Assembly: GCA_937892635.1 (NCBI GenBank)
Contig: CALBKB010000087.1
Coordinates: forward strand, 1-9,736
DNA from: an uncultured Clostridia bacterium
Lineage (GTDB): Bacteria > Bacillota > Clostridia > Oscillospirales > UMGS1783
Direction of reading: 5' to 3'
DNA: 9,736 nucleotides
A program made the position numbers and the translations under genes. Within the stretch, counting starts at the first letter, position 1. The number at the start of each line of letters is the position of its first letter. The notes below the pieces were generated by a model that was not told the origin of the DNA, ran no database searches, and was given only the letters and a program-made list of their open reading frames with translations. Of this stretch, positions 1 through 9,048 are shown piece by piece.

Positions 1-1061
1 GGGTTGCCCTTCCAGTCGATGGCGTTGGCGGGAGGATTCTTATCCAGACCTTCCCACCAAATGGTGTTATCTTCGAGGTTGTGTACCACGTTGGTGAAGA
101 TGGTGTTCTTCTTGGTGGACATGAGGGCGTTGTAGTTAGACTTGGCGTTGGTGCCGGGGGCTACGCCAAAGAAGCCGTATTCGGGGTTGATAGCCCAGAG
201 ACGGCCGTCAGCACCGGGACGCAGCCAGGCGATATCGTCGCCGACACACCAAACTTTGTAGCCTTGCTTTTTGTAAACCTCGGGCGGAATGAGCATGGCC
301 AGGTTGGTCTTGCCGCAGGCCGAGGGGAAGGCGGCGCAGACATATTCGGTGTGGCCATCGGGATATTCAACGCCCAGAATGAGCATATGCTCAGCCAACC
401 AGCCTTCTTTGCGAGCCAGGTTGGAGGCGATACGCAGAGCGAAACACTTTTTGCCCAGCAGAACGTTGCCGCCGTAGCCGGAGTTGACCGACAGGATGGT
501 GTTATCCTCGGGGAAGTGCATGATGTAGCGGTTGTTCTCGTCGATATCCTTGCGCGCATGCAGACCCTTAACAAAGTCGCCATCGCCCAGAGCCTCAACG
601 ACATCCTTGCCGATACGGGTCATGATGTGCATGTTGAGTACGACGTAGATCGAGTCGGTCAGCTCAAAGCCGATCTTGGAGAAGGGCGATCCGACGGGGC
701 CCATCGAGTAGGGAATGACGTACATGGTGCGCCCTTCCATCGAACCCTCGAACAGACCGTAGGCCAGATCATAGGCCTTGGCCGGCTCCATCCAGTTGTT
801 GGTGGGGCCGCAGTCGCTTTCCTTGGCGGTGCAGATGAAGGTGCGTTTTTCTACACGAGCCACGTCGTTAACGGCGGTGCGGTGCAGATAGCAGCCGGGA
901 TATTTATCTTCGTTTAGCTTGATGAGCTCGCCTGTGGAGCAGGCTTCGTTGCGCAAAGCATCGAGCTGTTCCTTGGAGCCGTCGATCCACACCACGTGGT
1001 CGGGACGGCACATTTTGGTCATTTCATCAAGCCAGGTGAGAACTTTTTGATTGGTCGTCAT
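1..1061 (-). CDS. pckG: Phosphoenolpyruvate carboxykinase (GTP), 5' part, truncated by window edge
   Basis: The enzyme interconverts oxaloacetate + GTP and PEP + CO2 + GDP in the cytoplasm. In fermentative anaerobes it often runs toward oxaloacetate, toward succinate; direction here is inference. The first 353 residues are visible; the family is usually about 590-620, so roughly the last 40% lies beyond the left edge. Motifs identify the GTP class: the PEP-binding YGGN at residues 196-199, the lysine pair at 204-205 and His225 in the expected Mn-ligand region, the P-loop AFPSACGKTN at 244-253, and GDDIAW at 274-279 carrying the metal-binding aspartates. The ATG at 1061-1059 is chosen because GGAGG (1069-1073) lies 7 nt upstream and the N-terminal MTTNQKVLTWLDE fits the family. 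It has its own promoter and a short leader, and lies downstream of rsmA on the same strand. No frameshift is seen in the visible part. Confidence 0.96.
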   Translation of the reverse strand, partial: MTTNQKVLTWLDEMTKMCRPDHVVWIDGSKEQLDALRNEACSTGELIKLNEDKYPGCYLHRTAVNDVARVEKRTFICTAKESDCGPTNNWMEPAKAYDLAYGLFEGSMEGRTMYVIPYSMGPVGSPFSKIGFELTDSIYVVLNMHIMTRIGKDVVEALGDGDFVKGLHARKDIDENNRYIMHFPEDNTILSVNSGYGGNVLLGKKCFALRIASNLARKEGWLAEHMLILGVEYPDGHTEYVCAAFPSACGKTNLAMLIPPEVYKKQGYKVWCVGDDIAWLRPGADGRLWAINPEYGFFGVAPGTNAKSNYNALMSTKKNTIFTNVVHNLEDNTIWWEGLDKNPPANAIDWKGN

Positions 1062-1096
1062 GGTATATCCTCCATAAAAAATCTCGTACTTTTGTT

Positions 1097-1125
1097 AGTA
1101 TAGTACATTCTATTCTGTTTTGCAA
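1097..1125 (-). promoter_or_regulatory. Sigma-70/sigma-A type promoter for pckG
   Basis: Reading the minus strand, a -35 box TTGCAA (1125-1120) and a -10 box TATACT (1102-1097) are separated by exactly 17 bp. A start point near 1090 would give a leader of about 29 nt containing the GGAGG site. The surrounding stretch between rsmA and pckG is AT-rich, as expected for a promoter. The prediction comes from sequence only. Confidence 0.72.
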
Positions 1126-1163
1126 GTATTTTCCTTAAAAAATTCATTTTGTTTTGAAAAAAT

Positions 1164-2012
1164 TCAAATTTTATCGGAAATACGAGCAAAATCTGCAAGA
1201 GATAGCCTTTCTCCTCGCACATTCTCATCCAAACCACAGTCTTGGATGATGGCCGCTACCCGTGTTTTGGGCAGTCCCAGGGTATGGGATAGGGTATTGC
1301 AGAGGGTTTTGCGGCGTTGGGCGAAGGCGGCCTTAATGACGCGGAACATGGTATCGGTATTTTGGGGCGCGACCGGCGGCGCGATGGGGAAGAAGGAAAT
1401 GACGGTGCTGGTCACTTTGGGGGCGGGCATAAAGGCCTCGGGCGGGACGTCAAAATGACGTTGTGTTTGAGCGTAGTAATCAGCCGAGACGGTGACGGCG
1501 CCGTAATCGGGGCTGCCGGGGGCGGCGTCAAAGCGGGCGGCTACTTCCCGTTGGATCATCACGGTAATTTGCTTGGCGGGCAGACCCGATTCGAGCAGGT
1601 GCATGATGATGGGGGTGGTGATGTAATAAGGGAGGTTGGCGCAGACGACAAAGGGGGAATCGCCGAAATGCTCGCGGCACAGGGCGGCCAGATCCACCTT
1701 GAGGGCATCGCCCAGGTGCAGGGTAAAGTGATCAAAATCACCCATGGTTTCGGCCAAGACGGGGGCTAAGCGCTTATCCAGTTCGATGGCTAATACCCGT
1801 TTGGCGCGGCGGCACAGCTCCAAGGTGAGGGTGCCGATACCGGGACCGATTTCGAGCACGCAGGTGTTTTCGTCCAAACCGGCGCACTCGGCGATGGCGG
1901 CGGGGACGGCATCATCGATTAAGAAGTTTTGTCCCAAGGATTTATCGAAAGAAAATCCGTATCGCTTGATGATCGAGCGAATGACGGTGGGGTCACACAG
2001 ACGATTACTCAC
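1164..2012 (-). CDS. rsmA: 16S rRNA (adenine1518-N6/adenine1519-N6)-dimethyltransferase RsmA (KsgA)
   Basis: RsmA uses S-adenosylmethionine to dimethylate two adjacent adenines in the 3'-terminal helix of 16S rRNA late in 30S assembly. Its loss classically gives kasugamycin resistance. The 282-residue length is normal. Visible motifs are the N-terminal KSLGQNFL at 24-31, the SAM-binding loop EIGPGIGTLT at 54-63, the acidic residue of motif II in AIELDK at 75-80, the catalytic NLPYY at 126-130, and the C-terminal AFAQRRKTL at 229-237. The start codon is GTG (2012-2010) and overlaps the end of trmL by 8 nt (GTGAGTAA on the minus strand). GGAGG at 2025-2029 is 12 nt upstream, longer than usual, so translation is probably coupled to trmL. 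No strong terminator follows; some readthrough into pckG is possible. Confidence 0.97.
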   Translation of the reverse strand: MSNRLCDPTVIRSIIKRYGFSFDKSLGQNFLIDDAVPAAIAECAGLDENTCVLEIGPGIGTLTLELCRRAKRVLAIELDKRLAPVLAETMGDFDHFTLHLGDALKVDLAALCREHFGDSPFVVCANLPYYITTPIIMHLLESGLPAKQITVMIQREVAARFDAAPGSPDYGAVTVSADYYAQTQRHFDVPPEAFMPAPKVTSTVISFFPIAPPVAPQNTDTMFRVIKAAFAQRRKTLCNTLSHTLGLPKTRVAAIIQDCGLDENVRGERLSLADFARISDKI

Positions 2013-2490
2013 AGCGCAATTTTCCCTCCGTTTTCAGATTGGGATAGCCGTGCTGACGCAGGGCTTCATAGACCACGATGGCGGCTGAGTTGGACAAATT
2101 AAGCGAGCGCAGATCGCCGCCCATGGGGATGCGACAGCAGCGTTCGGGATGCTGAGCCAACAAGGCTTCGGGCAGACCTGCCGTTTCTTTGCCGAAGACG
2201 AGGTAGGCATTGTCGGGATAGGCGATATCACTATGGATATGCTTGCCTTTGGTGGTCATAAAAAACAGCTCGTCGTTTTCATGTTGTTTCAAAAAGTCGG
2301 TCAGACTGTCGTAATAACGAATGTCGAGCGCATGCCAATAATCGAGACCGGCGCGTTTGAGTTTGCGGTCGTCGATGGCAAAGCCAAGCGGGCGCACCAG
2401 ATGCAAGACCGAGCCGGTGCAGGCGCAGGTGCGGGCGATATTGCCGGTATTTTGCGGAATTTCGGGTTCAACTAAAACGATATGAAACAT
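2005..2490 (-). CDS. trmL: tRNA (cytidine(34)-2'-O)-methyltransferase TrmL (SPOUT family)
   Basis: TrmL (YibK) 2'-O-methylates the wobble nucleotide of certain leucine tRNAs using S-adenosylmethionine. At 161 residues it has the minimal SPOUT size of the family with no added RNA-binding domain. The three SPOUT motifs are clear: PQNTGNIAR at 12-20, FGKETAGLP at 99-107, and IPM followed by RSLNLSNSAA at 121-137, which form the knotted cofactor site. The ATG at 2490-2488 has AGGAG (2497-2501) 6 nt upstream. It is the first gene of a two-gene unit with rsmA and is transcribed divergently from secA. The family also acts on other tRNAs in some lineages, so the exact target here is inferred by homology. 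Confidence 0.94.
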   Translation of the reverse strand: MFHIVLVEPEIPQNTGNIARTCACTGSVLHLVRPLGFAIDDRKLKRAGLDYWHALDIRYYDSLTDFLKQHENDELFFMTTKGKHIHSDIAYPDNAYLVFGKETAGLPEALLAQHPERCCRIPMGGDLRSLNLSNSAAIVVYEALRQHGYPNLKTEGKLRCE

Positions 2491-2517
2491 AAATGACTCC
2501 TAAAATATATTATATGT

Positions 2518-2546
2518 ATTTTATGATATGTGTCGGAGTATGTCAA
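2518..2546 (-). promoter_or_regulatory. Sigma-70/sigma-A type promoter for trmL-rsmA
   Basis: On the minus strand a perfect -35 box TTGACA (2546-2541) and a -10 box TAAAAT (2523-2518) are separated by 17 bp. The predicted start point near 2511 leaves a leader of about 20 nt that includes the AGGAG site of trmL. It lies back to back with the secA promoter. Confidence 0.78.
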
Positions 2547-2556
2547 CAAAATAGGA

Positions 2557-2585
2557 TTGAATCCATCCAAAAAAAGTTGTATAAT
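2557..2585 (+). promoter_or_regulatory. Sigma-70/sigma-A type promoter for secA-ymdB
   Basis: A -35 box TTGAAT (2557-2562) and a perfect -10 box TATAAT (2580-2585) are spaced by 17 bp. Transcription would begin near 2592 and give a leader of only about 22 nt. That leaves no room for the long regulatory leader seen upstream of E. coli secA (secM), and no secM-like gene is present. Confidence 0.8.
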
Positions 2586-2602
2586 AAAGATAATTATGTG
2601 TA

Positions 2603-2607
2603 AGGAG
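2603..2607 (+). promoter_or_regulatory. Ribosome binding site that fixes the secA start
   Basis: AGGAG at 2603-2607 is 6 nt before the ATG at 2614. The reading frame stays open upstream to an ATG at 2530, but that codon lies upstream of the secA promoter and has no such site. The conserved SecA N-terminus (MGLFEKVFGTYSQREL) begins at 2614. Confidence 0.85.
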
Positions 2608-2613
2608 ACCAGT

Positions 2614-5325
2614 ATGGGACTGTTTGAAAAGGTATTTGGTACGTACAGCCAACGTGAGCTCAAACGCATTCGCCCCATCGCCGATCAGGTGGAGGCTTTG
2701 GCGGATGAATATAAGGCACTCTCCGATGCTGACCTGCGCGGCAAGACGGCGGAGTTTAAGAAACGTTATGCCAATGGTGAAACGCTTGACGGGTTGTTGC
2801 CCGAGGCGTTTGCGGCCATGCGCGAGGCGTCCGAGCGTGTGACGGGGATGCGGCCCTTTTACGTTCAAATCATCGGCGGTATCGTCCTGCATCAGGGGCG
2901 GATCGCCGAGATGAAGACGGGCGAAGGCAAGACGCTGGTAGCGACCCTACCCGTCTATCTCAACGCCCTGTCGGGTAAGGGTGTGCACGTGGTTACCGTT
3001 AATGATTATTTGGCGCGCCGCGACAGTGAGGAAATGGGGCGTATCTATCGGTTTATGGGGTTGAGCGTGGGGCTTTCGGTGCACGGTATGACGTCCCAAG
3101 AGAAGCGTGAGGCCTATAACTGTGATATTACCTATGGAACCAACAATGAGTTTGGGTTTGATTATCTGCGCGACAATATGGTGCTGTATAAGGAGCACAT
3201 GGTGCAGCGCGGTCATGCCTTCGCCGTAGTGGACGAGGTGGACTCGATTTTGATTGACGAGGCGCGTACGCCGCTGATCATTTCGGGTCAGGGTGAGGCG
3301 AGCACCGATTTGTATGCCCGTGCCAATGCGTTGGTGCGCACCATGAAAAAAGAGGTTATCCTCGAACAGGATACGAAGAAGCCGATCGAAGAATATCAGG
3401 CTGATTACGTGGTGGATGAAAAGGCGAAATCGGCCTTTCTTACCCCGAGCGGCATGCACAAGTCCGAGCGCTTTTTCTCGGTGGCCAATTTGTCGGACGC
3501 CGACAATGCCGAATTGCTCCATCACGTCAATCAGGCCATTCGCGCTCACGGTGTAATGAAGCGGGACGTGGACTATGTGGTGCGCGAGGACGGGGTTGTT
3601 ATCGTGGACGAGTTTACCGGACGCTTAATGTTCGGGCGCCGCTATTCCAACGGTTTACATCAGGCGATCGAGGCCAAGGAAGGGGTTACCGTTGAGAAGG
3701 AAAACAAGACGATGGCCACCATCACCTTCCAAAATTATTTCCGTTTATATGATAAACTGTCGGGCATGACGGGTACGGCTTTGACCGAGGATGAGGAGTT
3801 TCGTCAGATTTACGGCATGGACGTGATTGAGATTCCCACCAACCGTCCCATGATTCGCCAAGACATGTCGGACGTGATCTATAAGACGGCGGCGGGCAAG
3901 TATAACGCCATCATTGAGCAGATTCTTGCCTGTTATCAACGGCGCCAGCCGGTGCTGGTGGGTACCATTTCCATTGAAAAATCGGAGTTATTGGGGCGCA
4001 TGCTCAAAAAGCGCGGTGTTCCTTTCCATATTCTTAACGCCAAGTATCACGAGCGTGAGGCTGAGATCATTGCGCAGGCCGGACGAAGCGGTGCCGTTAC
4101 CATTGCCACCAATATGGCGGGACGCGGTACCGATATCCGTTTGGGTGGCAATCCGGATTATATGGCCAAAACCGATATGCGGGGCATGGGCATTGCCGAG
4201 GATTTGATTTATGAGGCGTCGGGTCATGCCGAGACCGAGGATGAGGCCATTCTCAATGCGCGCCGCTTATATACCGAGTTGTATAACAAGCACAAGGCTG
4301 CCTGTGCCGCCGAGGCCAAAGAAGTGGTGGCGGCAGGGGGATTGTTTATTCTTGGTACCGAGCGTCATGAATCGCGGCGTATTGATAATCAGCTGCGCGG
4401 CCGTTCCGGTCGACAGGGGGATATGGGCTACTCGCGGTTTTTCCTTTCGCTGGAAGACGATCTGATGCGTCTGTTCGGCGGGGATCGTATGCGGGCGATG
4501 ATGAACACACTCAACATTGATGAGGATATGCCCATTGAAAACAAACTGTTGACCTCGATGTTGGAAAATGCCCAGAAAAAGGTGGAAGATATGAACTTCC
4601 AGCGGCGCAAGCACGTGCTGGAATATGACGACGTGATCAACAAGCAGCGTGAGACCATTTATGCTCAGCGTCAGTCGGTGTTGCGCGGTGAGGATATTCA
4701 CGAGAGCATTATGGGTATGATTCATTCGGTTATAGCCGATGCCTGCGCCCGCTGTTTGGTCGGCACGCCGGATACCTGGGATATGGACGGATTGCGCCAT
4801 GAGTTTATCGGGCAGTTTCTCACGCCTGCCGATCTGATCTTCACAGCCGAAGAATTGGCGTCGCTGACGGCGGCTGACGTGGAACAGATGCTCGTTGATA
4901 AGGCTCAGGCGGTCTATGCGGCGCGCGAGGCCGAGTTTGGTGCCGAGCAGATGCGGGAAATGGAACGAGTGGTGCTGTTGCACACTGTTGACAGCAAGTG
5001 GGTTGAGCATATTGACGCCATGGAGGACCTCAAACAGGGCATCAACCTGCGCTCCTACGCCAACGTTCAGCCTGTTGTTGCCTACCGTAACGAGGGTGCC
5101 GATATGTATGCGCAGATGATTGACGATATCCGTTATGAGACGGTGCGGATGATTTTCCGCATTCGCCTTGCCGTGCGCAAAGCGGTGGGCAAGGTGACGG
5201 GGCAGAGCCACGGCGAGGGCGAGAAGAAGACGGTTACCGTCAAGAAGAGCACCAAGATCGGGCGTAACGCCCCCTGTCCCTGCGGCAGCGGCAAGAAGTA
5301 TAAGCAGTGCTGTGGCAAGGAGTAA
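2614..5325 (+). CDS. secA: Protein translocase ATPase subunit SecA
   Basis: SecA is the motor that pushes preproteins through the SecYEG channel by cycles of ATP hydrolysis. It partitions between cytosol and inner membrane face. From the ATG at 2614 the protein has 903 residues, typical of the single SecA of many bacteria. Visible landmarks are Walker A (GEGKT, 103-107), the Walker B DEVD box (207-210), the second nucleotide-binding-domain motif IATNMAGRGTDI (497-508), and a C-terminal zinc-binding SEC-C tail with Cys888, Cys890, Cys899 and Cys900. The tail is intact; in other species it binds SecB or ribosomes, but no secB is visible here. The gene starts a two-gene unit with the ymdB-like gene, whose ribosome binding site lies inside the secA 3' end. 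prfB, a common neighbour in Bacillota, is absent. No frameshift or missing motif is seen. Confidence 0.98.
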   Translation: MGLFEKVFGTYSQRELKRIRPIADQVEALADEYKALSDADLRGKTAEFKKRYANGETLDGLLPEAFAAMREASERVTGMRPFYVQIIGGIVLHQGRIAEMKTGEGKTLVATLPVYLNALSGKGVHVVTVNDYLARRDSEEMGRIYRFMGLSVGLSVHGMTSQEKREAYNCDITYGTNNEFGFDYLRDNMVLYKEHMVQRGHAFAVVDEVDSILIDEARTPLIISGQGEASTDLYARANALVRTMKKEVILEQDTKKPIEEYQADYVVDEKAKSAFLTPSGMHKSERFFSVANLSDADNAELLHHVNQAIRAHGVMKRDVDYVVREDGVVIVDEFTGRLMFGRRYSNGLHQAIEAKEGVTVEKENKTMATITFQNYFRLYDKLSGMTGTALTEDEEFRQIYGMDVIEIPTNRPMIRQDMSDVIYKTAAGKYNAIIEQILACYQRRQPVLVGTISIEKSELLGRMLKKRGVPFHILNAKYHEREAEIIAQAGRSGAVTIATNMAGRGTDIRLGGNPDYMAKTDMRGMGIAEDLIYEASGHAETEDEAILNARRLYTELYNKHKAACAAEAKEVVAAGGLFILGTERHESRRIDNQLRGRSGRQGDMGYSRFFLSLEDDLMRLFGGDRMRAMMNTLNIDEDMPIENKLLTSMLENAQKKVEDMNFQRRKHVLEYDDVINKQRETIYAQRQSVLRGEDIHESIMGMIHSVIADACARCLVGTPDTWDMDGLRHEFIGQFLTPADLIFTAEELASLTAADVEQMLVDKAQAVYAAREAEFGAEQMREMERVVLLHTVDSKWVEHIDAMEDLKQGINLRSYANVQPVVAYRNEGADMYAQMIDDIRYETVRMIFRIRLAVRKAVGKVTGQSHGEGEKKTVTVKKSTKIGRNAPCPCGSGKKYKQCCGKE

Positions 5326-5328
5326 GAG

Positions 5329-6093
5329 ATGAAGATATTATTGGTAGGGGATGTCGTGGGCAAGCCCGGTTGTGATTGTGTGACCCGACTTTTGCCCCGT
5401 ATCCGCAAGCAATACGGCATTGATTTGACGATAATTAACTGCGAAAACGCCACCGCTACCAACGGCGTGATGCCTGCGGCTGCCCAAGGCTTGTTGGATG
5501 CGGGCGCTGACGTGCTGACCGGTGGGAATCATATTTTCGGCAAAAAGCAGATGCATACCCTGCTCGATGAGCAGGAGCGTATCTTGCGCCCGGCCAACTA
5601 TCCAAACAGCGCACCCGGACACGGCCGTGTTGATATCGACTGCGGTGCCTATACCGTTACCGTCATCAACCTTCAAGGCACCGCTTTTATGGATGCGCTT
5701 GAAAGCCCCTTTACGGCGCTTGACCGTCTGCTTGACGGGGCGGGGCGGATCGTTGTGGTGGATTTTCATGCCGAGGCCACCAGCGAAAAGCGAGCCCTTG
5801 GGTTTTATGCCGACGGCCGTATTTCGGCGTTGGTCGGTACGCATACTCACGTGCAGACTAACGACGCGCAGGTGTTGCCCGGCGGCAGTGGTTACATAAC
5901 CGATGCCGGCATGACCGGTGTGGTCGATTCGGTGCTGGGTGCCAAAAAGGATCTGGTCATTGACCGATTCTTGACTAAAATACCCATTCCGTTTGAGCTG
6001 GCCGAAGGGGAGACAGCGCTGTGCGGCGTTGTGATCGAGGTCGATGAAAAAACGGGGAAGTGCCTGAGCATGACTCCTGTATCGGAACAATAA
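5329..6093 (+). CDS. ymdB: YmdB-like metallophosphoesterase (TIGR00282 family)
   Basis: The family consists of cytoplasmic dinuclear-metal phosphodiesterases. Bacillus subtilis YmdB hydrolyses 2',3'-cyclic nucleotides and affects biofilm and motility gene expression. This 254-residue protein keeps the expected metal and active-site residues: Asp8 in GDVVG, Glu39 and Asn40, Asn67 in GGNH, His147 in DFHAEATSEK (145-154), and His172 and His174 in GTHTHVQ (170-176). GYITDAGMTG at 188-197 is also diagnostic. After GGNH the sequence reads IFGKKQ, where B. subtilis YmdB has TWDKKE, a family variant outside the metal ligands. The start is 3 nt after the secA stop, with AAGGAG (5317-5322) inside secA, so the two are almost certainly co-transcribed and perhaps coupled. 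In many Bacillota ymdB instead sits beside rny. The physiological substrate here is unknown. Confidence 0.9.
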   Translation: MKILLVGDVVGKPGCDCVTRLLPRIRKQYGIDLTIINCENATATNGVMPAAAQGLLDAGADVLTGGNHIFGKKQMHTLLDEQERILRPANYPNSAPGHGRVDIDCGAYTVTVINLQGTAFMDALESPFTALDRLLDGAGRIVVVDFHAEATSEKRALGFYADGRISALVGTHTHVQTNDAQVLPGGSGYITDAGMTGVVDSVLGAKKDLVIDRFLTKIPIPFELAEGETALCGVVIEVDEKTGKCLSMTPVSEQ

Positions 6094-6122
6094 AAATAAG
6101 CCGTCGAAAGACGGCTTATTTT

Positions 6123-6124
<2 letters not shown>
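6094..6124. terminator. Bidirectional intrinsic terminator between convergent ymdB and adh
   Basis: A perfect 12-bp inverted repeat, arms 6094-6105 and 6110-6121, encloses a GAAA loop (6106-6109). The core stem is AAGCCGTC/GACGGCTT. On the plus strand it is followed by further T residues, and on the minus strand by a T-rich run, so it should stop transcription from both sides. The left arm begins directly after the ymdB stop codon, and the stop codon of the opposite gene (6123-6125) lies in the T tract. Confidence 0.93.
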
Positions 6125-7873
<1,749 letters not shown>

Positions 7874-8332
7874 TTATTCTCCTTTATATTTCTTATCCAT
7901 CGCATCGATCTTATCTATGCGGTTTTGATGACGGGGGTTTTCGGTGTCAAAGGGGGTGGTGATAAACAGATCCACCAGTTCCAGCGCCTCGCCTTCACCC
8001 AAGATGCGCTCGCCCAGACAGAGTACGTTGGCGTTGTTGTGGGCGCGGGTGTATTTGGCACCAAAGGCCGAAGAGGTGGCGGCGGCGCGGACGCCGCTGA
8101 TGCGGTTGGCGGCCATCGACATGCCGATGCCGGTGCCGCACACGAGGATGCCCAGGTCGTACTGCTTATCGGCCACGGCCAAAGCCAACGGTTCGGCAAT
8201 GTCGGGATAGTCGGCCTTTTCGCCGGCGGCGATGCCAATATCTTTGACGTCGTGACCAAGTTCTTGCAGATGTGCCACGATGGCGTTTTTCAGCGTGACG
8301 CCGGCGTGGTCGTTACCAATGATGAGTTTCAT
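7874..8332 (-). CDS. rpiB: Ribose-5-phosphate isomerase B
   Basis: RpiB interconverts ribulose-5-phosphate and ribose-5-phosphate in the non-oxidative pentose phosphate pathway. From the ATG at 8332-8330 the protein has 152 residues, normal for the RpiB/LacAB family. Visible active-site features are NDHAG at 7-11, the catalytic cysteine Cys65 in CGTGIGMS (65-72), RISGVRAA at 78-85, and His98 with Asn99 in AHNNANVLCLG (97-107). LacA/LacB and allose-6-phosphate isomerases are alternatives within the same family, but an intact Cys65 and the upp context favour RpiB. The frame is open upstream to 8515, but that stretch is inside tsaB and unlike the family. GGAGG (8340-8344) is 7 nt before the chosen start, and the ATG overlaps the tsaB stop as ATGA. 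Confidence 0.95.
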   Translation of the reverse strand: MKLIIGNDHAGVTLKNAIVAHLQELGHDVKDIGIAAGEKADYPDIAEPLALAVADKQYDLGILVCGTGIGMSMAANRISGVRAAATSSAFGAKYTRAHNNANVLCLGERILGEGEALELVDLFITTPFDTENPRHQNRIDKIDAMDKKYKGE

Positions 8333-9048
8333 GCCTTTTCCTCCAAACGTAAACGCTCCAACCGTTCCCGTTCCGCCTGAGGACGGCGCAGATACACCGG
8401 CATCAAGTCGTGGCAATCGGTCGGGCAGAAATGATCTTGACAAGCGATTTGATAGGCGGCCATGGCGGCCGAGGCGGCTGAGGCCGCGATGAGGTTGCGG
8501 GGGGCGATGCGACAATCCAAACGGTCGCTCAAGCGATCATAACAAAGCGGGGCACCGTCGCCCAGAAAGAGGACGGGCTGATGCATGGTCTGCAGTTGCT
8601 CACCCAATTCTTCCACCGATAAGGCGCGGTCTTCGCACAGTCGTACGGGGCGACCGTTGCGCATCTCAAACAGGGCGTTATAGACCTGCTGGCGTCGGGC
8701 GTCGAGCACGCAGGCGAGGATCGTGCCGTCGGGCGCGGTACTGTTATAGGCCAGCGCGTCCATGGTTGACAGCGGGATCAGACCGATGCCCGTGGCTTGC
8801 GACAGACCTTTCGCGGTGGCTACGCCGATACGGATGCCGGTAAAGGAGCCGGGGCCGACGGTGGTGGCGATATAGTCGATATCACGCAGCGTCATGCCGG
8901 CGTTGGTCAGCACTTGGTCGATCTGAGTCAGAATCGTTTTGCTGTGACCCAAACCGCAATCGAGCAGACAGAGGGAGAGCAGGCGATCATCCTGCGTGAG
9001 CGCGGCACTGCATGAGCTGGAACAACAGTCAAGGCTGAGAATGTTCAT
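8329..9048 (-). CDS. tsaB: tRNA threonylcarbamoyladenosine biosynthesis protein TsaB
   Basis: TsaB (YeaZ) is a degraded ASKHA-fold partner of TsaD. With TsaE the complex moves the threonylcarbamoyl group from TC-AMP to A37 of ANN-decoding tRNAs. The protein has 239 residues. Family signs are MNILSLDCCSS at the N-terminus, GHS at 34-36, the strongly conserved GPGSFTGIRIG at 65-75, LDARRQQVY at 115-123, and PVYLR..QAER near 217-227. The tail is highly charged (Glu/Arg-rich, 224-239). The start at 9048-9046 is fixed by AAGGAGG (9054-9060) 5 nt upstream; an in-frame extension to 9150 lies inside tsaE and is not conserved. It overlaps tsaE by 20 nt and rpiB by 4 nt. The usual partners rimI and tsaD do not follow; rpiB-upp takes their place, so tsaD must be elsewhere. 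Confidence 0.95.
   Translation of the reverse strand: MNILSLDCCSSSCSAALTQDDRLLSLCLLDCGLGHSKTILTQIDQVLTNAGMTLRDIDYIATTVGPGSFTGIRIGVATAKGLSQATGIGLIPLSTMDALAYNSTAPDGTILACVLDARRQQVYNALFEMRNGRPVRLCEDRALSVEELGEQLQTMHQPVLFLGDGAPLCYDRLSDRLDCRIAPRNLIAASAASAAMAAYQIACQDHFCPTDCHDLMPVYLRRPQAERERLERLRLEEKA
8340..8344 (-). promoter_or_regulatory. Ribosome binding site that fixes the rpiB start
   Basis: GGAGG on the minus strand lies 7 nt before the ATG at 8332, inside the 3' end of tsaB. It decides against the much longer open frame that reaches 8515. Confidence 0.82.

Noticed and set aside
81..917. Long open frame on the plus strand opposite pckG
   Set aside because: It is the antisense shadow of the PEPCK gene. 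The minus-strand frame carries clear PEPCK motifs and runs uninterrupted to the window edge; the plus-strand product is low-complexity and matches nothing I recognise.
1141..1170. Terminator after rsmA
   Set aside because: T-rich runs occur, but the only inverted repeat is a weak AT stem (TTGAA/TTCAA) overlapping the stop codon, too unstable to call.
2530..2613. Upstream in-frame start extending SecA by 28 residues
   Set aside because: The ATG at 2530 lies before the predicted promoter, has no ribosome site, and the added residues are not part of SecA. The start at 2614 has AGGAG 6 nt upstream.
4267..5211. 314-residue open frame on the minus strand inside secA
   Set aside because: Antisense to a fully conserved secA segment, with no ribosome site or promoter and a His-rich composition expected from reversed codons. 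Similar antisense frames at 2947-3549 and 5338-6090 were rejected for the same reasons.
8333..8515. N-terminal extension of RpiB to 213 residues
   Set aside because: The extension lies in tsaB coding sequence and is Arg/Ser/Pro-rich; the 152-residue form starts at a conserved MKLIIGNDHAG with GGAGG upstream.
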